Shown here: piece after piece, positions 42,842-52,097 of the stretch | Layout: the number at the start of each line of letters is the position of its first letter | How positions within the stretch are numbered: position 1 is the stretch's first letter | Source: an uncultured Collinsella sp. | GTDB lineage: Bacteria > Actinomycetota > Coriobacteriia > Coriobacteriales > Coriobacteriaceae | Assembly: GCA_902494555.1 (NCBI GenBank) | Contig: CABUTR010000004.1 | Span: 28,756 to 92,755, forward strand | Length of the DNA stretch: 64,000 nucleotides | Direction: 5' to 3' | Notes under the pieces: generated by a model | Database searches by the model: none | The model's input: only the letters and a program-made list of their open reading frames with translations | Told to the model about the DNA's origin: nothing | Position numbers and translations under genes: made by a program

Positions 42842-44490
42842 TGAAGGCGATCTGGCTTGCGTGCTGTGCGTGCGGCGATTACGGACTGTTGCAGCGGGAA
42901 GTCGAGGGCCGTGATGTGGGTGCACAGGTGCTTCGCGTGGGTGACCTGGACGGGCTGGTTTCCATGGCGCGGGCGTTTCCGTCACGCCGCGGGGCTGCCA
43001 TCATCGCGGCGTCTCTGTTTGATACCGAAGATGTGCGCAAGACTGTTGCGCGCCTGACGGCCGAAGGCCGCGTGAGTCGCGTGGTCGTGTTGATAGAAGC
43101 GCTCGATCCGTCGGATATCGAGGGGCTGTTTCGCGCGGGGGCGACCGAGGTCATCGCTGCACACAGTATATGCGGCAACGGGCGCGCGGGCGAGGGAGCG
43201 GTTGATTCCGATCAGCGCATGACGATTGAGCCCGATGCTTTTGTTGATAGGGAACCCGGGGCGCCTCGCGCTACAAGAGGCCCGCGTGTTAATGATTATG
43301 GAAAAGCGGAAGCCGAGCATGGTCGGCGCCCCAGGAACCCCCTTATATACGATGACGCTGGAGGGCCGGCGCAGCATGTTGGCGACTCCCCGGCTGTAGA
43401 TATGGGATACGTGCACGGCGTGAGCCTGGCGGATGAACTCGATGAAGTTGAGGGCTTTGCCGGGTGCGGCGAGTTGTCGCTGATGCAGCATGAGCAGATT
43501 GCGCAGAACGAGCCTGCCTCGCAGACCGAACAAGCTGCCATGCCGGCTTGGACGCAGCGTGTGGTTGCGGCGGGGGAGACGGGGACGCTGTCACCGACGC
43601 CCGCCCCGCCGCCTCCGATGCCGCCGGCAGACGCTGCCGCTTCGCCGCATCGAGCTCCGGTCATCTGCGCCATTTCGGGTTCGGGCGGTTGCGGCAAGTC
43701 GACGATCGTTGCCACCATGGCACACACATCGTCGCTGTTGGGCTTGCGTGCCGCCGTGCTCGACCTGGACCTGATGTTTGGAAACCTTTACGACTTGTTA
43801 GGCGTCGATGCTCCGCGCGATATGGCGGCACTTATCGAGCCGTCGGCGGCGGGCACGCTCACCGAGCCGGATATCGTAGCCACATCGATGCGCGTGGCAC
43901 CGGGCGTTACGCTCTGGGGTCCCGTCGCGGCGCCCGAGCAAGCCGAGCTCATGGCACGTCCGGTGGAGCTACTGCTTGATGTTCTGCGTCGCGAATCCGA
44001 CGTGGTCTTTATCGATACCTCGGTCTTTTGGGGCGACGCCGTGGCGGCTGCGGTGGCGGCGAGCGACCGTTGCCTGGTCGTTGGCGATGCGGCGGTGTCG
44101 TCCACGGCATCGGCATCGCGCGTCATTGAACTGGCAGGTCGAGTAGGTGTGCCGCGCACGCGCATGAGCGCCGTGTTCAACCGGTTCGGTGCGCGCGGGG
44201 CAGACGAGGACGTCGCCATGCGCTTTGAGATTGCCTGTGCGTTGAGCTCCAAGATTCGTATCGCCGATGGCGGGCAGGATCTCGCCGCGCTCATGGCGTT
44301 TGGGCGCGCTGACGAGGCAGTGGGGCAGACCAGCGCTTTTGCGACTAGCGTGCGCGAGGCCACGCGCGAGATGCTCGTGGAACTGGGGTGCGCCGTCGGC
44401 CCTTGGAGCGATATGGTCGCCGACCGTGCAACGCGCACCGAACGCCCGCGTATCCGCCTTCCCTGGTCGCGCGAGGGTGATCAGCGATGA
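42841..44490 (+). CDS. cpaE: Tad pilus localisation ATPase CpaE/TadZ
   Basis: The 549-residue protein has an N-terminal receiver-like domain (about 1-110) without clear phosphorylation site. A long variable linker follows (about 115-275, rich in acidic residues, Pro and Ala), then a ParA/MinD ATPase domain with deviant Walker A SGSGGCGKST near 280 and VVFIDTSVFWGD near 393. TadZ/CpaE places the Tad machine at a cell site. ATG 42841 overlaps the cpaB stop; its own end overlaps the tadA start (ATGA). Confidence 0.87.
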   Translation: MKAIWLACCACGDYGLLQREVEGRDVGAQVLRVGDLDGLVSMARAFPSRRGAAIIAASLFDTEDVRKTVARLTAEGRVSRVVVLIEALDPSDIEGLFRAGATEVIAAHSICGNGRAGEGAVDSDQRMTIEPDAFVDREPGAPRATRGPRVNDYGKAEAEHGRRPRNPLIYDDAGGPAQHVGDSPAVDMGYVHGVSLADELDEVEGFAGCGELSLMQHEQIAQNEPASQTEQAAMPAWTQRVVAAGETGTLSPTPAPPPPMPPADAAASPHRAPVICAISGSGGCGKSTIVATMAHTSSLLGLRAAVLDLDLMFGNLYDLLGVDAPRDMAALIEPSAAGTLTEPDIVATSMRVAPGVTLWGPVAAPEQAELMARPVELLLDVLRRESDVVFIDTSVFWGDAVAAAVAASDRCLVVGDAAVSSTASASRVIELAGRVGVPRTRMSAVFNRFGARGADEDVAMRFEIACALSSKIRIADGGQDLAALMAFGRADEAVGQTSAFATSVREATREMLVELGCAVGPWSDMVADRATRTERPRIRLPWSREGDQR

Positions 44491-45815
44491 GCCTGCAAAC
44501 GAGGATTAAGGCTGCCGGCGCTGCGGCGGCGGCAGCGCCTGTAGATGCGGGGCGTCGCCGCGCCGTGAAACGACGCACCAAGCGCGCCGTGATGGACCGC
44601 ATGGGTTACGACGAAGTGGCGCGTATCAGCGCCTATATCGACCCGGCACTTGCCCGCTCGGAATTGCGTCCTGCGGTGGAGGCGGCGCTCAATGTTGAGG
44701 AGCCGACCGATCTCGCGACGCCCGAGCGCGAGACCATCATCGACGAGATTTTGGATGACGTGGTGGGCTTGGGGCCGTTGCAGCCGCTCATCGAGGACGA
44801 CACCGTTACCGAGATCATGATCAACGGCTGCCGCTCGGCTTTCTTTGAACGCGGCGGCGTCTTGTACCCCATCGAGCATGCGTTTGAGGATGATGAGCAG
44901 ATCCGTGTGCTTATCGACCGCATCATCTCGCCACTTGGCCGCCGTATCGACGAGCGCAGCCCCATCGTCAACGCCCGCCTCAAAACGGGCTATCGCGTCA
45001 ACGCGGTGATTCCGCCTGTGGCGATTGACGGACCGATTCTCACCATCCGAAAGTTCTCGGACCGTATCTGCTCGCTGGACGAGCTCGTGGGGTTGGGATC
45101 GCTGCCGCTTTGGTATGCGCAGCTGCTGTCGTGTGCGGTGTCGCTGCGACAGGACCTGGCGGTTGCGGGAGGCACGGGATCTGGTAAGACCACCCTGCTC
45201 AACGCGTTGTCATGTGAGATTTCCACCGGCGAGCGCATCGTGACGATCGAGGACTCTGCCGAGCTCAAGTTTGCGCATCATCCGCACGTGGTGCGCCTAG
45301 AGGCGCGCGAGGCTTCAATTGAGGGCGAGGGCGCGGTGACGATCCGCGACCTGGTAACTAATGCCCTACGCATGCGCCCCGACCGCATCGTGGTGGGCGA
45401 GGTGCGCGGTGCCGAGTGCTGCGACATGTTGCAGGCCATGAACACGGGCCACGACGGGTCGCTCACCACACTTCATGCGGGTTCAGAACAGGAGACCGTG
45501 GTGCGTTTGACGTTGCTTGCACGTTATGGGATCGATCTGCCGAGTGAGCTTATCGAGGAGCAGATTGCCATGGCGCTCGACGGTATCGTGATGTCCGAGC
45601 GCCACGCCGATGGCAGGCGTTTCGTCTCCTCGTATTCGGGGGTGCGACGCGCCGCATCGGGCGGCGTAGAGCTCGAGCGCTATGTGACGTTCGATGCCGC
45701 CGAGCGCACCTGGACGCTTGACCGCGAGCCGCCGTTTATCGCAGAAGGCCTGCGGTCGGGGACGCTCACACAAGAGGAGGTGGACGAATGGAGATCACTG
45801 TGCCCCTCGTCGTAG
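44487..45815 (+). CDS. tadA: Tad pilus secretion ATPase TadA/CpaF
   Basis: The 442-residue hexameric ATPase powers Flp pilus assembly. It has the CpaF N-domain (about 30-130), [12 protein letters not shown] near 107, Walker [15 protein letters not shown] near 227, the Asp box [11 protein letters not shown] near 250, Walker [16 protein letters not shown] near 300 and the His box [14 protein letters not shown] near 320. It overlaps tadZ by 4 nt, and tadB begins 28 nt before its end. Confidence 0.95.
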   Translation: MSLQTRIKAAGAAAAAAPVDAGRRRAVKRRTKRAVMDRMGYDEVARISAYIDPALARSELRPAVEAALNVEEPTDLATPERETIIDEILDDVVGLGPLQPLIEDDTVTEIMINGCRSAFFERGGVLYPIEHAFEDDEQIRVLIDRIISPLGRRIDERSPIVNARLKTGYRVNAVIPPVAIDGPILTIRKFSDRICSLDELVGLGSLPLWYAQLLSCAVSLRQDLAVAGGTGSGKTTLLNALSCEISTGERIVTIEDSAELKFAHHPHVVRLEAREASIEGEGAVTIRDLVTNALRMRPDRIVVGEVRGAECCDMLQAMNTGHDGSLTTLHAGSEQETVVRLTLLARYGIDLPSELIEEQIAMALDGIVMSERHADGRRFVSSYSGVRRAASGGVELERYVTFDAAERTWTLDREPPFIAEGLRSGTLTQEEVDEWRSLCPSS

Positions 45816-46714
45816 GGGGCTTGGCAGGGCTTTCTGTCGCGACGGCGTGCGGGGCGGAACCTCGTGTGCCGCAGGTATTGCCGGCGGAGCTGGCGCGTCA
45901 GGCGCTCGAGACGGTGGCAGAGAAGCTGCCGCGTGAGCTGGTGGAAAACGATCTGCTGAAAAAGATCGCCCGTTCGTGGGCATCGCTGGCTCCGGCGCAT
46001 CGCCTTGGCCTCGTGATCGAAGATGCTTCGGGACGTTTGGCGTTTCTGCTGCTATCGAGCGGTGTCTGCTGCGTTTTACTAACGATGGTGTCGTTATCGC
46101 CCCTCGGATTTGCCTTGGGACTTGTTGCTCCGTTTGCCGTTGGTGCCGCTCGGGATGGCTTTGAGAGCCGGCGCGAGCAACACGATGCAGAAGAGGCAAT
46201 GCCCGAGGCGTTTACCGCACTTTCCATGTCGCTTGCCTCGGGACATTCGCTGGCCCAGGGCATGCGCTTTGTGGGCGCTCATGCGCAAGAGCCAGTGCAT
46301 ACCGAGTTTTTGCGGGTGGCGGCGGCGATCGATTGCGGCATCTCGGCGACCGACGCGCTCGATGACTTGCTCGTGCGTATCGACGCCCCCGGTCTTTCGC
46401 TTGTGACCTTGGCGCTTAAGGTGTCCCAGCGCACCGGCGCTCCGCTTGCCGACTTACTGTCCGAGGCGTCGAGCATGGTGGGGGAGCGCATTGAGCTCAA
46501 GCGCCGCCTGGATGTTAAGACGTCGCAGGCTCGCATGTCTGCGCATATGGTCGCGGCGATGCCGGCGGGCATGTGCGCGGTGTTGGCGCTGCTTTCGGCA
46601 GATTTTCGTCGCGGTCTTGCGACGCCTGCCGGCGCGGGCGCTGTGGTGCTGGGTCTTGCCCTTAACGCCGTTGCCCTGGTGGTTATCCGGCGCATTATGC
46701 GGGTGGAGCTATGA
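45788..46714 (+). CDS. tadB: Tad pilus inner-membrane platform protein TadB
   Basis: The 308-residue protein has paired N-terminal and C-terminal membrane helices around a type II secretion F domain (about 135-260: MPEAFTALSMSLASGHSLAQ, HTEFLRVAAAIDCGISATDA). With TadC it forms the platform on which TadA acts. The ATG at 45788 follows GAGGAGG within tadA. The gene overlaps tadC by 4 nt. Confidence 0.9.
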   Translation: MEITVPLVVGGLAGLSVATACGAEPRVPQVLPAELARQALETVAEKLPRELVENDLLKKIARSWASLAPAHRLGLVIEDASGRLAFLLLSSGVCCVLLTMVSLSPLGFALGLVAPFAVGAARDGFESRREQHDAEEAMPEAFTALSMSLASGHSLAQGMRFVGAHAQEPVHTEFLRVAAAIDCGISATDALDDLLVRIDAPGLSLVTLALKVSQRTGAPLADLLSEASSMVGERIELKRRLDVKTSQARMSAHMVAAMPAGMCAVLALLSADFRRGLATPAGAGAVVLGLALNAVALVVIRRIMRVEL

Positions 46715-47352
46715 GCGCCCCGGTTGCAGTTGCGGCTTGTCTGTGCGCCCTGAGTGTATTTGTCGCGACGGGTTTGGATCGGGCGGATGCACGCAAGATC
46801 GCAGGGGCCTGCAAGCGCGAGGCGGTGCTGGTCGCTGCCGCGGGTCGCTCGGTGGTCGATGCTCTGACCGCGCGAGTGAAGGGCGCGGTTGGAGCGGGCG
46901 GCCCGGCGCGAGTGTCGCTCGGCGAAGTGTCCGAGATGATCGATGTTGTGCGCTTGGGTCTTTCGGCCGGTCTTTCGTTTGATGCGGCGCTTGAGATTTT
47001 CTGCGCCAACCGCCGGTCAGTGCTGGCTCTTCGCTTTGAGCGCGCCTGCATGGCGTGGCAGGTGGGCGTGGGCACGCGTGAGGACGAGTTGTTGGCCGCC
47101 GCGCGCGACCTGGACGTGCGAGCGCTCGAGACCTTTTCCATCACGGTGGGGCAGGCGCTCGCCCTGGGTGCCCCACTTGCCGAGACGCTGGCCGCTCAAA
47201 GTCGCGAGATCCGTGCGGCTCATCGCGCCGCGGTCGAGCGCGAGATCGAGCGTGCGCCCGTCAAGCTGCTGATTCCCACCGGCACGCTCATCTTGCCGGC
47301 GTTGCTTCTGTCCATATTGGGCCCGCTGCTGGGAGCAGGCGGGATGATGTAG
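46711..47352 (+). CDS. tadC: Tad pilus inner-membrane platform protein TadC
   Basis: The 213-residue protein has a short T2SS F domain (about 70-175: EMIDVVRLGLSAGLSFDAAL, LETFSITVGQALALGAPLAE), an N-terminal hydrophobic segment and a C-terminal membrane helix (LIPTGTLILPALLLSILGPL). It is shorter than typical TadC (about 280-320), mainly because the N-terminal helices are reduced. ATGA overlap links it to tadB. Confidence 0.87.
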   Translation: MSAPVAVAACLCALSVFVATGLDRADARKIAGACKREAVLVAAAGRSVVDALTARVKGAVGAGGPARVSLGEVSEMIDVVRLGLSAGLSFDAALEIFCANRRSVLALRFERACMAWQVGVGTREDELLAAARDLDVRALETFSITVGQALALGAPLAETLAAQSREIRAAHRAAVEREIERAPVKLLIPTGTLILPALLLSILGPLLGAGGMM

Positions 47353-47362
47353 GGAGGAATAC

Positions 47363-47596
47363 ATGAACACGATGACTGACGCTGCTGGCAAGGTCCAGGG
47401 CTGGGCGTTTTGCCGGGCGGCACATGTTCGTCAGCGCGCCAAGGAATTATTGCAGGAGGAGAGTGCACAGGGTACCACCGAGTATGCCATCTTGGTCGGC
47501 GTGCTCGTGGTGATCGCGATTATCGCCATCGTCGCATTTAAGGGCAAGGTCCAAGATCTATGGAACGCTATCAGCGAGGGCATCAACAGCCTGTAG
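47363..47596 (+). CDS. flp: Flp-type major pilin
   Basis: The 77-residue prepilin has a long 36-residue leader rich in basic residues and the class IVb motif SAQGTTEYAILVGVLVVIA. Cleavage is expected between Ala and Gln so that Glu and Tyr are at +5 and +6. A single 20-residue hydrophobic helix and a short tail follow. GGGAGGAA precedes the ATG. No prepilin peptidase (TadV/CpaA) lies in the window, so it must be encoded elsewhere. Confidence 0.92.
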   Translation: MNTMTDAAGKVQGWAFCRAAHVRQRAKELLQEESAQGTTEYAILVGVLVVIAIIAIVAFKGKVQDLWNAISEGINSL

Positions 47597-48123
47597 AGGG
47601 CGAGCGCCCCATCGGGGTGCTGCTGGTGTTTGCTTACCTGACCGTGGCGATAGCGGCGGTGCTTTGGGGGCTTAACGCCGCGCGGCAGCAGCGTCCTGGG
47701 ACCGCCTCCGATTTGGGCTCAGATTCGGCGGTGGCGTCTCAAAAAGATGAGATGCGAGATGCGGACGATTCGGATGTCGCTGTCACGGCGCAAACCTTTC
47801 TGCGGACGCTCGACAAGCGGTCTGGCACTGCGACGGATTCGCCTGAGGGCAACGCGATTGCGGTCCGGCTTGCATGGTCCGAGGACCGACCGATGACCGA
47901 AGCGGCGGCGGATATGCTGCGTGCCTATCGCGAGGTACCCACGGCGCAACTTGCTCTGAGCGGCTATCTCGACATCAAGGGAAACGTGTGGGGCGCCATC
48001 GTGCGCGACGGACGCGGCTGGGTCGATATGGTGACAATTGCCGCGGATGCTGGCGATGCTTCGTGTCGTCTGCGCGCCGTGCGCCTGAGCCCGCAGGCAA
48101 CGGACTCAAAGGAGGGATCGTGA
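47560..48123 (+). CDS. Tad-locus membrane-anchored hypothetical protein
   Basis: The 187-residue protein has one N-terminal helix (GVLLVFAYLTVAIAAVLWGL, about 19-38) and an outside domain with no recognised family. It starts inside flp (37-nt overlap in another frame) with a weak ribosome-binding site; a GTG at 47617 is an alternative start. Its position between flp and the minor pilins suggests an accessory role in pilus assembly. Function unknown. Confidence 0.65.
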   Translation: MERYQRGHQQPVEGERPIGVLLVFAYLTVAIAAVLWGLNAARQQRPGTASDLGSDSAVASQKDEMRDADDSDVAVTAQTFLRTLDKRSGTATDSPEGNAIAVRLAWSEDRPMTEAAADMLRAYREVPTAQLALSGYLDIKGNVWGAIVRDGRGWVDMVTIAADAGDASCRLRAVRLSPQATDSKEGS

Positions 48124-48124
48124 A

Positions 48125-48343
48125 ATGCATGATGTCCTGCGTGAGGAATCTGCCCAGGCGACGGTCGAATACGCCATTGTCACAGTGGCGCTGTTATCGA
48201 TCGTGCTGGCGATCGCGGGACTTTGGCGTGCCGGCACCGATGGGCGCTTGGCGGCGCTGGTTGAGCGGGCGGCATCCCATGGCGTTGCCTCGACGTCGGT
48301 TATTGACGCCGCTGCGGCCGCTAAGGACATCGCGTTGTATTGA
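48125..48343 (+). CDS. small Flp/TadE-like pseudopilin
   Basis: The 72-residue protein has a very short leader (about 11 residues) and the prepilin motif ESAQATVEYAIVTVALLSIV with Glu and Tyr at +5 and +6 after the Ala-Gln bond, then a short Ala-rich tail. It could be a second Flp-like pilin. It starts one base after the previous stop. Its last 65 nt overlap the next gene in another frame. Confidence 0.75.
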   Translation: MHDVLREESAQATVEYAIVTVALLSIVLAIAGLWRAGTDGRLAALVERAASHGVASTSVIDAAAAAKDIALY

Positions 48344-48815
48344 TGCCGCGCGCGAGGACCGGGCGCAGTCTACGGTCGAGGCCGCTTTTTTGCTGCCGAC
48401 GTTTCTGACACTCATCCTTCTCGCGCTGCAACCGGTGTGCCTGCTCTATACGCGCGCGGTCATGGAGTCTGCCGCCGCCGAGACCGCGCGGCTCATGACC
48501 ACAACGACGGCGGAGGACGACGATCTTAAGGAGTTCACCCGCCGCCGACTTGCCGCAGTGCCCAACGTTTCGATCTTTCATGCCGGCGGGCCGTTGTCGT
48601 GGGATATCGAGCTTGGCCGGGCCGGTGCGGGTGGCGTCTCGTCCGTGTCCGTTTCCGGCGAGGTCAAGCCGTTGCCTGTGATCGGTGCGTTTGCGCAGGC
48701 TATGGGTGGTACCGCCGAGGGCGGCTACGTTGAGCTCAAGGTCGATGTCTCGTATCAATCGCGTCCCGAATGGCTGGAGGGAGATTATGATTCGTGGATT
48801 GCTGCATGGGATTAA
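48279..48815 (+). CDS. TadE-like pseudopilin
   Basis: The 178-residue protein has a basic leader and the prepilin motif DRAQSTVEAAFLLPTFLTLI with Glu at +5 (Ala instead of Tyr at +6, usual for TadE). A hydrophobic helix and an outside beta-rich domain follow. The start is uncertain: ATG 48279 has no strong ribosome-binding site and lies inside the preceding gene; TTG 48303 is also possible. Translation is probably coupled. It overlaps the TadG-like gene by 29 nt. Confidence 0.75.
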   Translation: MALPRRRLLTPLRPLRTSRCIDAAREDRAQSTVEAAFLLPTFLTLILLALQPVCLLYTRAVMESAAAETARLMTTTTAEDDDLKEFTRRRLAAVPNVSIFHAGGPLSWDIELGRAGAGGVSSVSVSGEVKPLPVIGAFAQAMGGTAEGGYVELKVDVSYQSRPEWLEGDYDSWIAAWD

Positions 48816-50940
48816 GTGTTTCTGGTCTAGACGCGTTTTGACGCACCGTCCGAGCTGCCATCGCAAGCGAGGCGGCTTTATGGGTCGAGCCGGTGTCGAT
48901 CTGTTTATCGAAGACGGCGCCTATACCACGCTTTCTTCTGCCGTGGTCATCCTAGTGGTGCTCACATTGTTGTTTTCGTCGACCGCGGCGATATGGAGCA
49001 TGTCGCGTGCCGGGGATACCCAGGTGGCGGCTGATAGCGGCGCGCTGGCGGGTGCCAACGTAGTGTCGTCCTATCACACGGCTGCCACGGTGGTTGATGC
49101 GAGCATCTTGAGTCTGGGGCTGGCGGGGTTTGCCACGATCGGGACGGGCCTGGTCGCCATCCTCATCCCGGGTGCCGAGCCGGTTGCCGGCAATATGGTC
49201 GACACCGGGATTGAGATCATTAAAACGCGCAACAAGTTTGCCAAAAGCGCATCGGAAGGCTTACAGAAAATCGAGACGGCTCTGCCGTATCTGATCGCCG
49301 CGCGTGCCACGCAGGCGGTGTCGGCGCAGGATACCGATAGTGTGACCTATACCGGTACGGCGCTTGCCGTGCCCAGGACATCCGAGTCTGACTTCGCTGC
49401 GCTCAAAGGATCAGAGATCTCGACCGATACCATTAAAGACACATCAGATGATTTAGAGTGTGCGGCCGAGGAGCTGCGGAAGGCTTCTGAGGACACGGCG
49501 AAGGCTAAAGAGCGTGCTTGGCTGGCGGATTGTGGTGGGTCTGACAAGGGCTCGGTCGGCAGCTGTTCTTGCATGTGGGAGCGTGCGAAAAGCCTAACGG
49601 ATCTCTCCGGTGTTCAAAATCCGCATTACTCATCGAGCGTTACGTGGGAGCCCCAAGTTGCCCTTGATCGCGCGAAGGACTACTACCATTGGCGTCTGAC
49701 AAATGAGAAGCCCCACGGCTCGAGTGTCGAGATGAAGGCAGAGTCTGCGGCGCGTAAGGCGTTTTATACCTATGCGAGCGCGGAGGTCGATCGGGCACAT
49801 ATAACCGAGAACGGAGACAGGGTTTCCTCCTATATTCCGCTGCTGCCGCGCAACTCTGATGAGGTTCGGGCGACGGAGCTCTATACCGATGCGGTGTGGC
49901 CGACGAGCGTGAACGATGACAAGGCGTATCTGCATTACGGGACGACCTGCCCTAACTATAAGAAAGGGACGCCGAGCGGATTTGCTTCGGTTGCCGATTA
50001 CGATGGACAGGATAAATGCAGCAAATGCCATTTTGGCGTTTTGTCGCTTGGTGCTGTTGCGGCGCCTTCAACCTCTATCGAAAACGGCTTCGAATATCAC
50101 TTCGACGAGTTCAAAAAGGCCTTGGAGGAATACGTCAAATGTCGGAACAAAGAGCTTGAGCTCATGCGTCAGACCGAGGATGAGGCCGACCGTGCGAGCA
50201 ATGCGTTTGACCAGGCCATTAAAGCGCTTTCGGGCGAGCGTCCGCGTATCGCTCCGCCCGGTCGCAACGGCGTGGTTGCCTTTGCGGTTTCGGGTGCCAT
50301 CTCGAGCCCCGATGAGCTCAACTCTTCGTTTAACACGGCAGTCAGGCTTGGCGATCGCGGTGCCATCTCTGCCGCGGTGCTGGCGCCCGATGAGGCGACG
50401 GCGCAAAACAACGTGCTTTCGCGATTTTTCTCGACATTGAAGGAACGCTCGGGTGGCGTTGCCGGCGTACTCGATGGCGTCATGGATGTTTGGGGACGGC
50501 TGCTTGTGGGATACGGAGACATCCAAGGTTCGGCCGACGAACTTATGGACGAGATGATTAAAGGCCTAGGAGGGGGCAGCGGCGCGTTGGGCTCCATTGC
50601 ATCGTGGCTCGGCGATACCGTTTCGGCGTCCGTGGCGGCGTTGGGTCTGGAGCCGTGCGACTTGCGCCTGCGAAAGCCAGTGCTGACTGATTCCGCCAAC
50701 GTCATTAAGAGTCCGGGGTCTGACATTGCTGGTCTCTCTCAAGCGCAAGACAAGCTGCGAAGTATTCCGTTGGGCGTGACCGATCCCAAGGCGCTTTGCG
50801 AGGCGTTGGAATATCAAGTCGAACGCACCATCAGCGGTACGGTGCTCACACTTGCGGAGATTCCTCTGCCCGGCGGCGGCTCCATCCCGCTTACCGTCGA
50901 TGTCGCCACGCTGGTTGGCGCTCTGGGCGGTGGGTCGTAA
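48787..50940 (+). CDS. TadG-like large membrane-anchored protein of Tad locus
   Basis: The 717-residue protein has a TadG-type N-terminus with EDGAYTTLSSAVVILVVLTL near 44, where the prepilin Glu is replaced by Ser, so processing is doubtful. The part after the helix is long and mixed helical, with a Cys cluster (CGGSDKGSVGSCSCMW near 257) and CSKC near 415. It lacks an obvious von Willebrand domain. GGAGGGA precedes ATG 48787; the stop overlaps the next start (TAATG). It is probably a tip or anchoring subunit. Confidence 0.72.
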   Translation: MIRGLLHGIKCFWSRRVLTHRPSCHRKRGGFMGRAGVDLFIEDGAYTTLSSAVVILVVLTLLFSSTAAIWSMSRAGDTQVAADSGALAGANVVSSYHTAATVVDASILSLGLAGFATIGTGLVAILIPGAEPVAGNMVDTGIEIIKTRNKFAKSASEGLQKIETALPYLIAARATQAVSAQDTDSVTYTGTALAVPRTSESDFAALKGSEISTDTIKDTSDDLECAAEELRKASEDTAKAKERAWLADCGGSDKGSVGSCSCMWERAKSLTDLSGVQNPHYSSSVTWEPQVALDRAKDYYHWRLTNEKPHGSSVEMKAESAARKAFYTYASAEVDRAHITENGDRVSSYIPLLPRNSDEVRATELYTDAVWPTSVNDDKAYLHYGTTCPNYKKGTPSGFASVADYDGQDKCSKCHFGVLSLGAVAAPSTSIENGFEYHFDEFKKALEEYVKCRNKELELMRQTEDEADRASNAFDQAIKALSGERPRIAPPGRNGVVAFAVSGAISSPDELNSSFNTAVRLGDRGAISAAVLAPDEATAQNNVLSRFFSTLKERSGGVAGVLDGVMDVWGRLLVGYGDIQGSADELMDEMIKGLGGGSGALGSIASWLGDTVSASVAALGLEPCDLRLRKPVLTDSANVIKSPGSDIAGLSQAQDKLRSIPLGVTDPKALCEALEYQVERTISGTVLTLAEIPLPGGGSIPLTVDVATLVGALGGGS

Positions 50941-51416
50941 TGGGCATCCGCACGCGCCTGTGCGAGGAGCGCGCCCAGGCGACGGTCGAGATGGCCGTGG
51001 TCACGCCCGTCCTGCTGGTTCTGGCGCTTATCGTGTACAACGTCATGGTCTTTGCCAGTGCGGTCGCACGCTTCGATCGCGTGGTGCCCGATATCGTGCT
51101 AGCACATGCCGTGGCGCCGAGCGGGGAGGGCGATGGCAGCTCCATCGATGCTTCCGCGACCGTTCAGGCTCAGATCCAACATGCCATGGAAGGCTATGAC
51201 TTGCTGATCGAGGTCTCGAGCGAACAGGGTGCGACGACATCGGATGGCGGTTTGCTTTCGCTTTCCGGCACGTTTAGGACCTATACCTGCACCATGCGCT
51301 ATGAGCCGTGGCCGAGCTCGCTCAGCATCGCTGGCGTTCCGCTGGGGGCGCCGACAACGTTGTCGCACGAGCGCGCGGTGACGGTCGATCCATGGCGTCC
51401 GGGGGTGGTCATGTGA
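50940..51416 (+). CDS. TadE-like pseudopilin
   Basis: The 158-residue protein begins MGIRTRLCEERAQATVEMAV, a clear TadE prepilin motif with Glu at +5 and Met at +6. One hydrophobic helix and an outside domain of about 110 residues follow. It overlaps the TadG-like stop by one base and the DUF192 start by four. It is the last pseudopilin of the operon. Confidence 0.85.
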   Translation: MGIRTRLCEERAQATVEMAVVTPVLLVLALIVYNVMVFASAVARFDRVVPDIVLAHAVAPSGEGDGSSIDASATVQAQIQHAMEGYDLLIEVSSEQGATTSDGGLLSLSGTFRTYTCTMRYEPWPSSLSIAGVPLGAPTTLSHERAVTVDPWRPGVVM

Positions 51417-51772
51417 CCGCGGTCTCGTCCTACATCGCCTACGCGCGGGCACTCAACAGGCTGGGTTGGACGCCGGCCGAGTTTGCGGTGGCGGAGTCGT
51501 TTGTCGTGCGCCTGCGCGGCATGCTGGGACGGCGTCCGGTTGCCGCCAACGGCTTGCCGCTCGTCATGGCGTTTCCACGCTGCTCTTCGGTCCATACGTG
51601 TTTTATGGCCTATCCCATCGACATCGCCTTCATCGATCGCGACGGCAATATCCTCGCGCGCTACGAAAACGTATGTCCCTGGCGTATGTGCTCCTGCCCC
51701 GGCGCCTGGGCCGCACTAGAGCGCTCTTCAATCATTGTTTCGACCCCTGCTCTCCAACGCGTGCCGGCTTAA
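51413..51772 (+). CDS. DUF192 family protein
   Basis: The 119-residue protein matches DUF192 (ARALNRLGWTPAEFAVAESF, GMLGRRP, FPRCSSVHTCFMAYPIDIAF, then DGNILARYENVCPWR). DUF192 proteins are small beta-fold proteins, sometimes membrane-tethered, of unknown role. The GTG start overlaps the stop of the pseudopilin gene (ATGTGA), so it belongs to the Tad operon. Here it has no signal peptide. Confidence 0.85.
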   Translation: MTAVSSYIAYARALNRLGWTPAEFAVAESFVVRLRGMLGRRPVAANGLPLVMAFPRCSSVHTCFMAYPIDIAFIDRDGNILARYENVCPWRMCSCPGAWAALERSSIIVSTPALQRVPA

Positions 51773-51830
51773 GAATTGGCGACAGCGGACTTTCGTCATA
51801 CGAAATTGGGTAAGATGGAGGAGAAGATGC

Positions 51831-52097
51831 ATGGATGTTGAGATCCATCCCAACGCTAAAAAGCACCTGACGGAAAAGCAGGTGCTTAGCGCTTGGCTTG
51901 CGGTTACTGAGTGCATTCGTCGCGAGTCGAAGGACGAGCCGCCGAGATGGCTTGCGATTGGATGGCTCCCAGACGGACGAAGCGTGGAGCTTGTCGCGGT
52001 CGAGCTTGTCCGTGGGTGGCTTATCATTCATGCCTTGTCTCCAGTCCAGAAGAAATTTTGGCAGGAGATTGAACGGGCTCGGCAAAGGGGTCGATGA
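51831..52097 (+). CDS. putative toxin of type II toxin-antitoxin pair
   Basis: The 88-residue protein (HPNAKKHLTEKQVLSAWLAV, PRWLAIGWLPDGRSVELVAV, LVRGWLIIHALSPVQKKFW) resembles RelE/BrnT-type small toxins in size and strand pattern, but I cannot fix the family. GGAGGAG precedes the ATG. The stop overlaps the start of a ribbon-helix-helix gene, the usual toxin-antitoxin layout. Confidence 0.65.
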   Translation: MDVEIHPNAKKHLTEKQVLSAWLAVTECIRRESKDEPPRWLAIGWLPDGRSVELVAVELVRGWLIIHALSPVQKKFWQEIERARQRGR

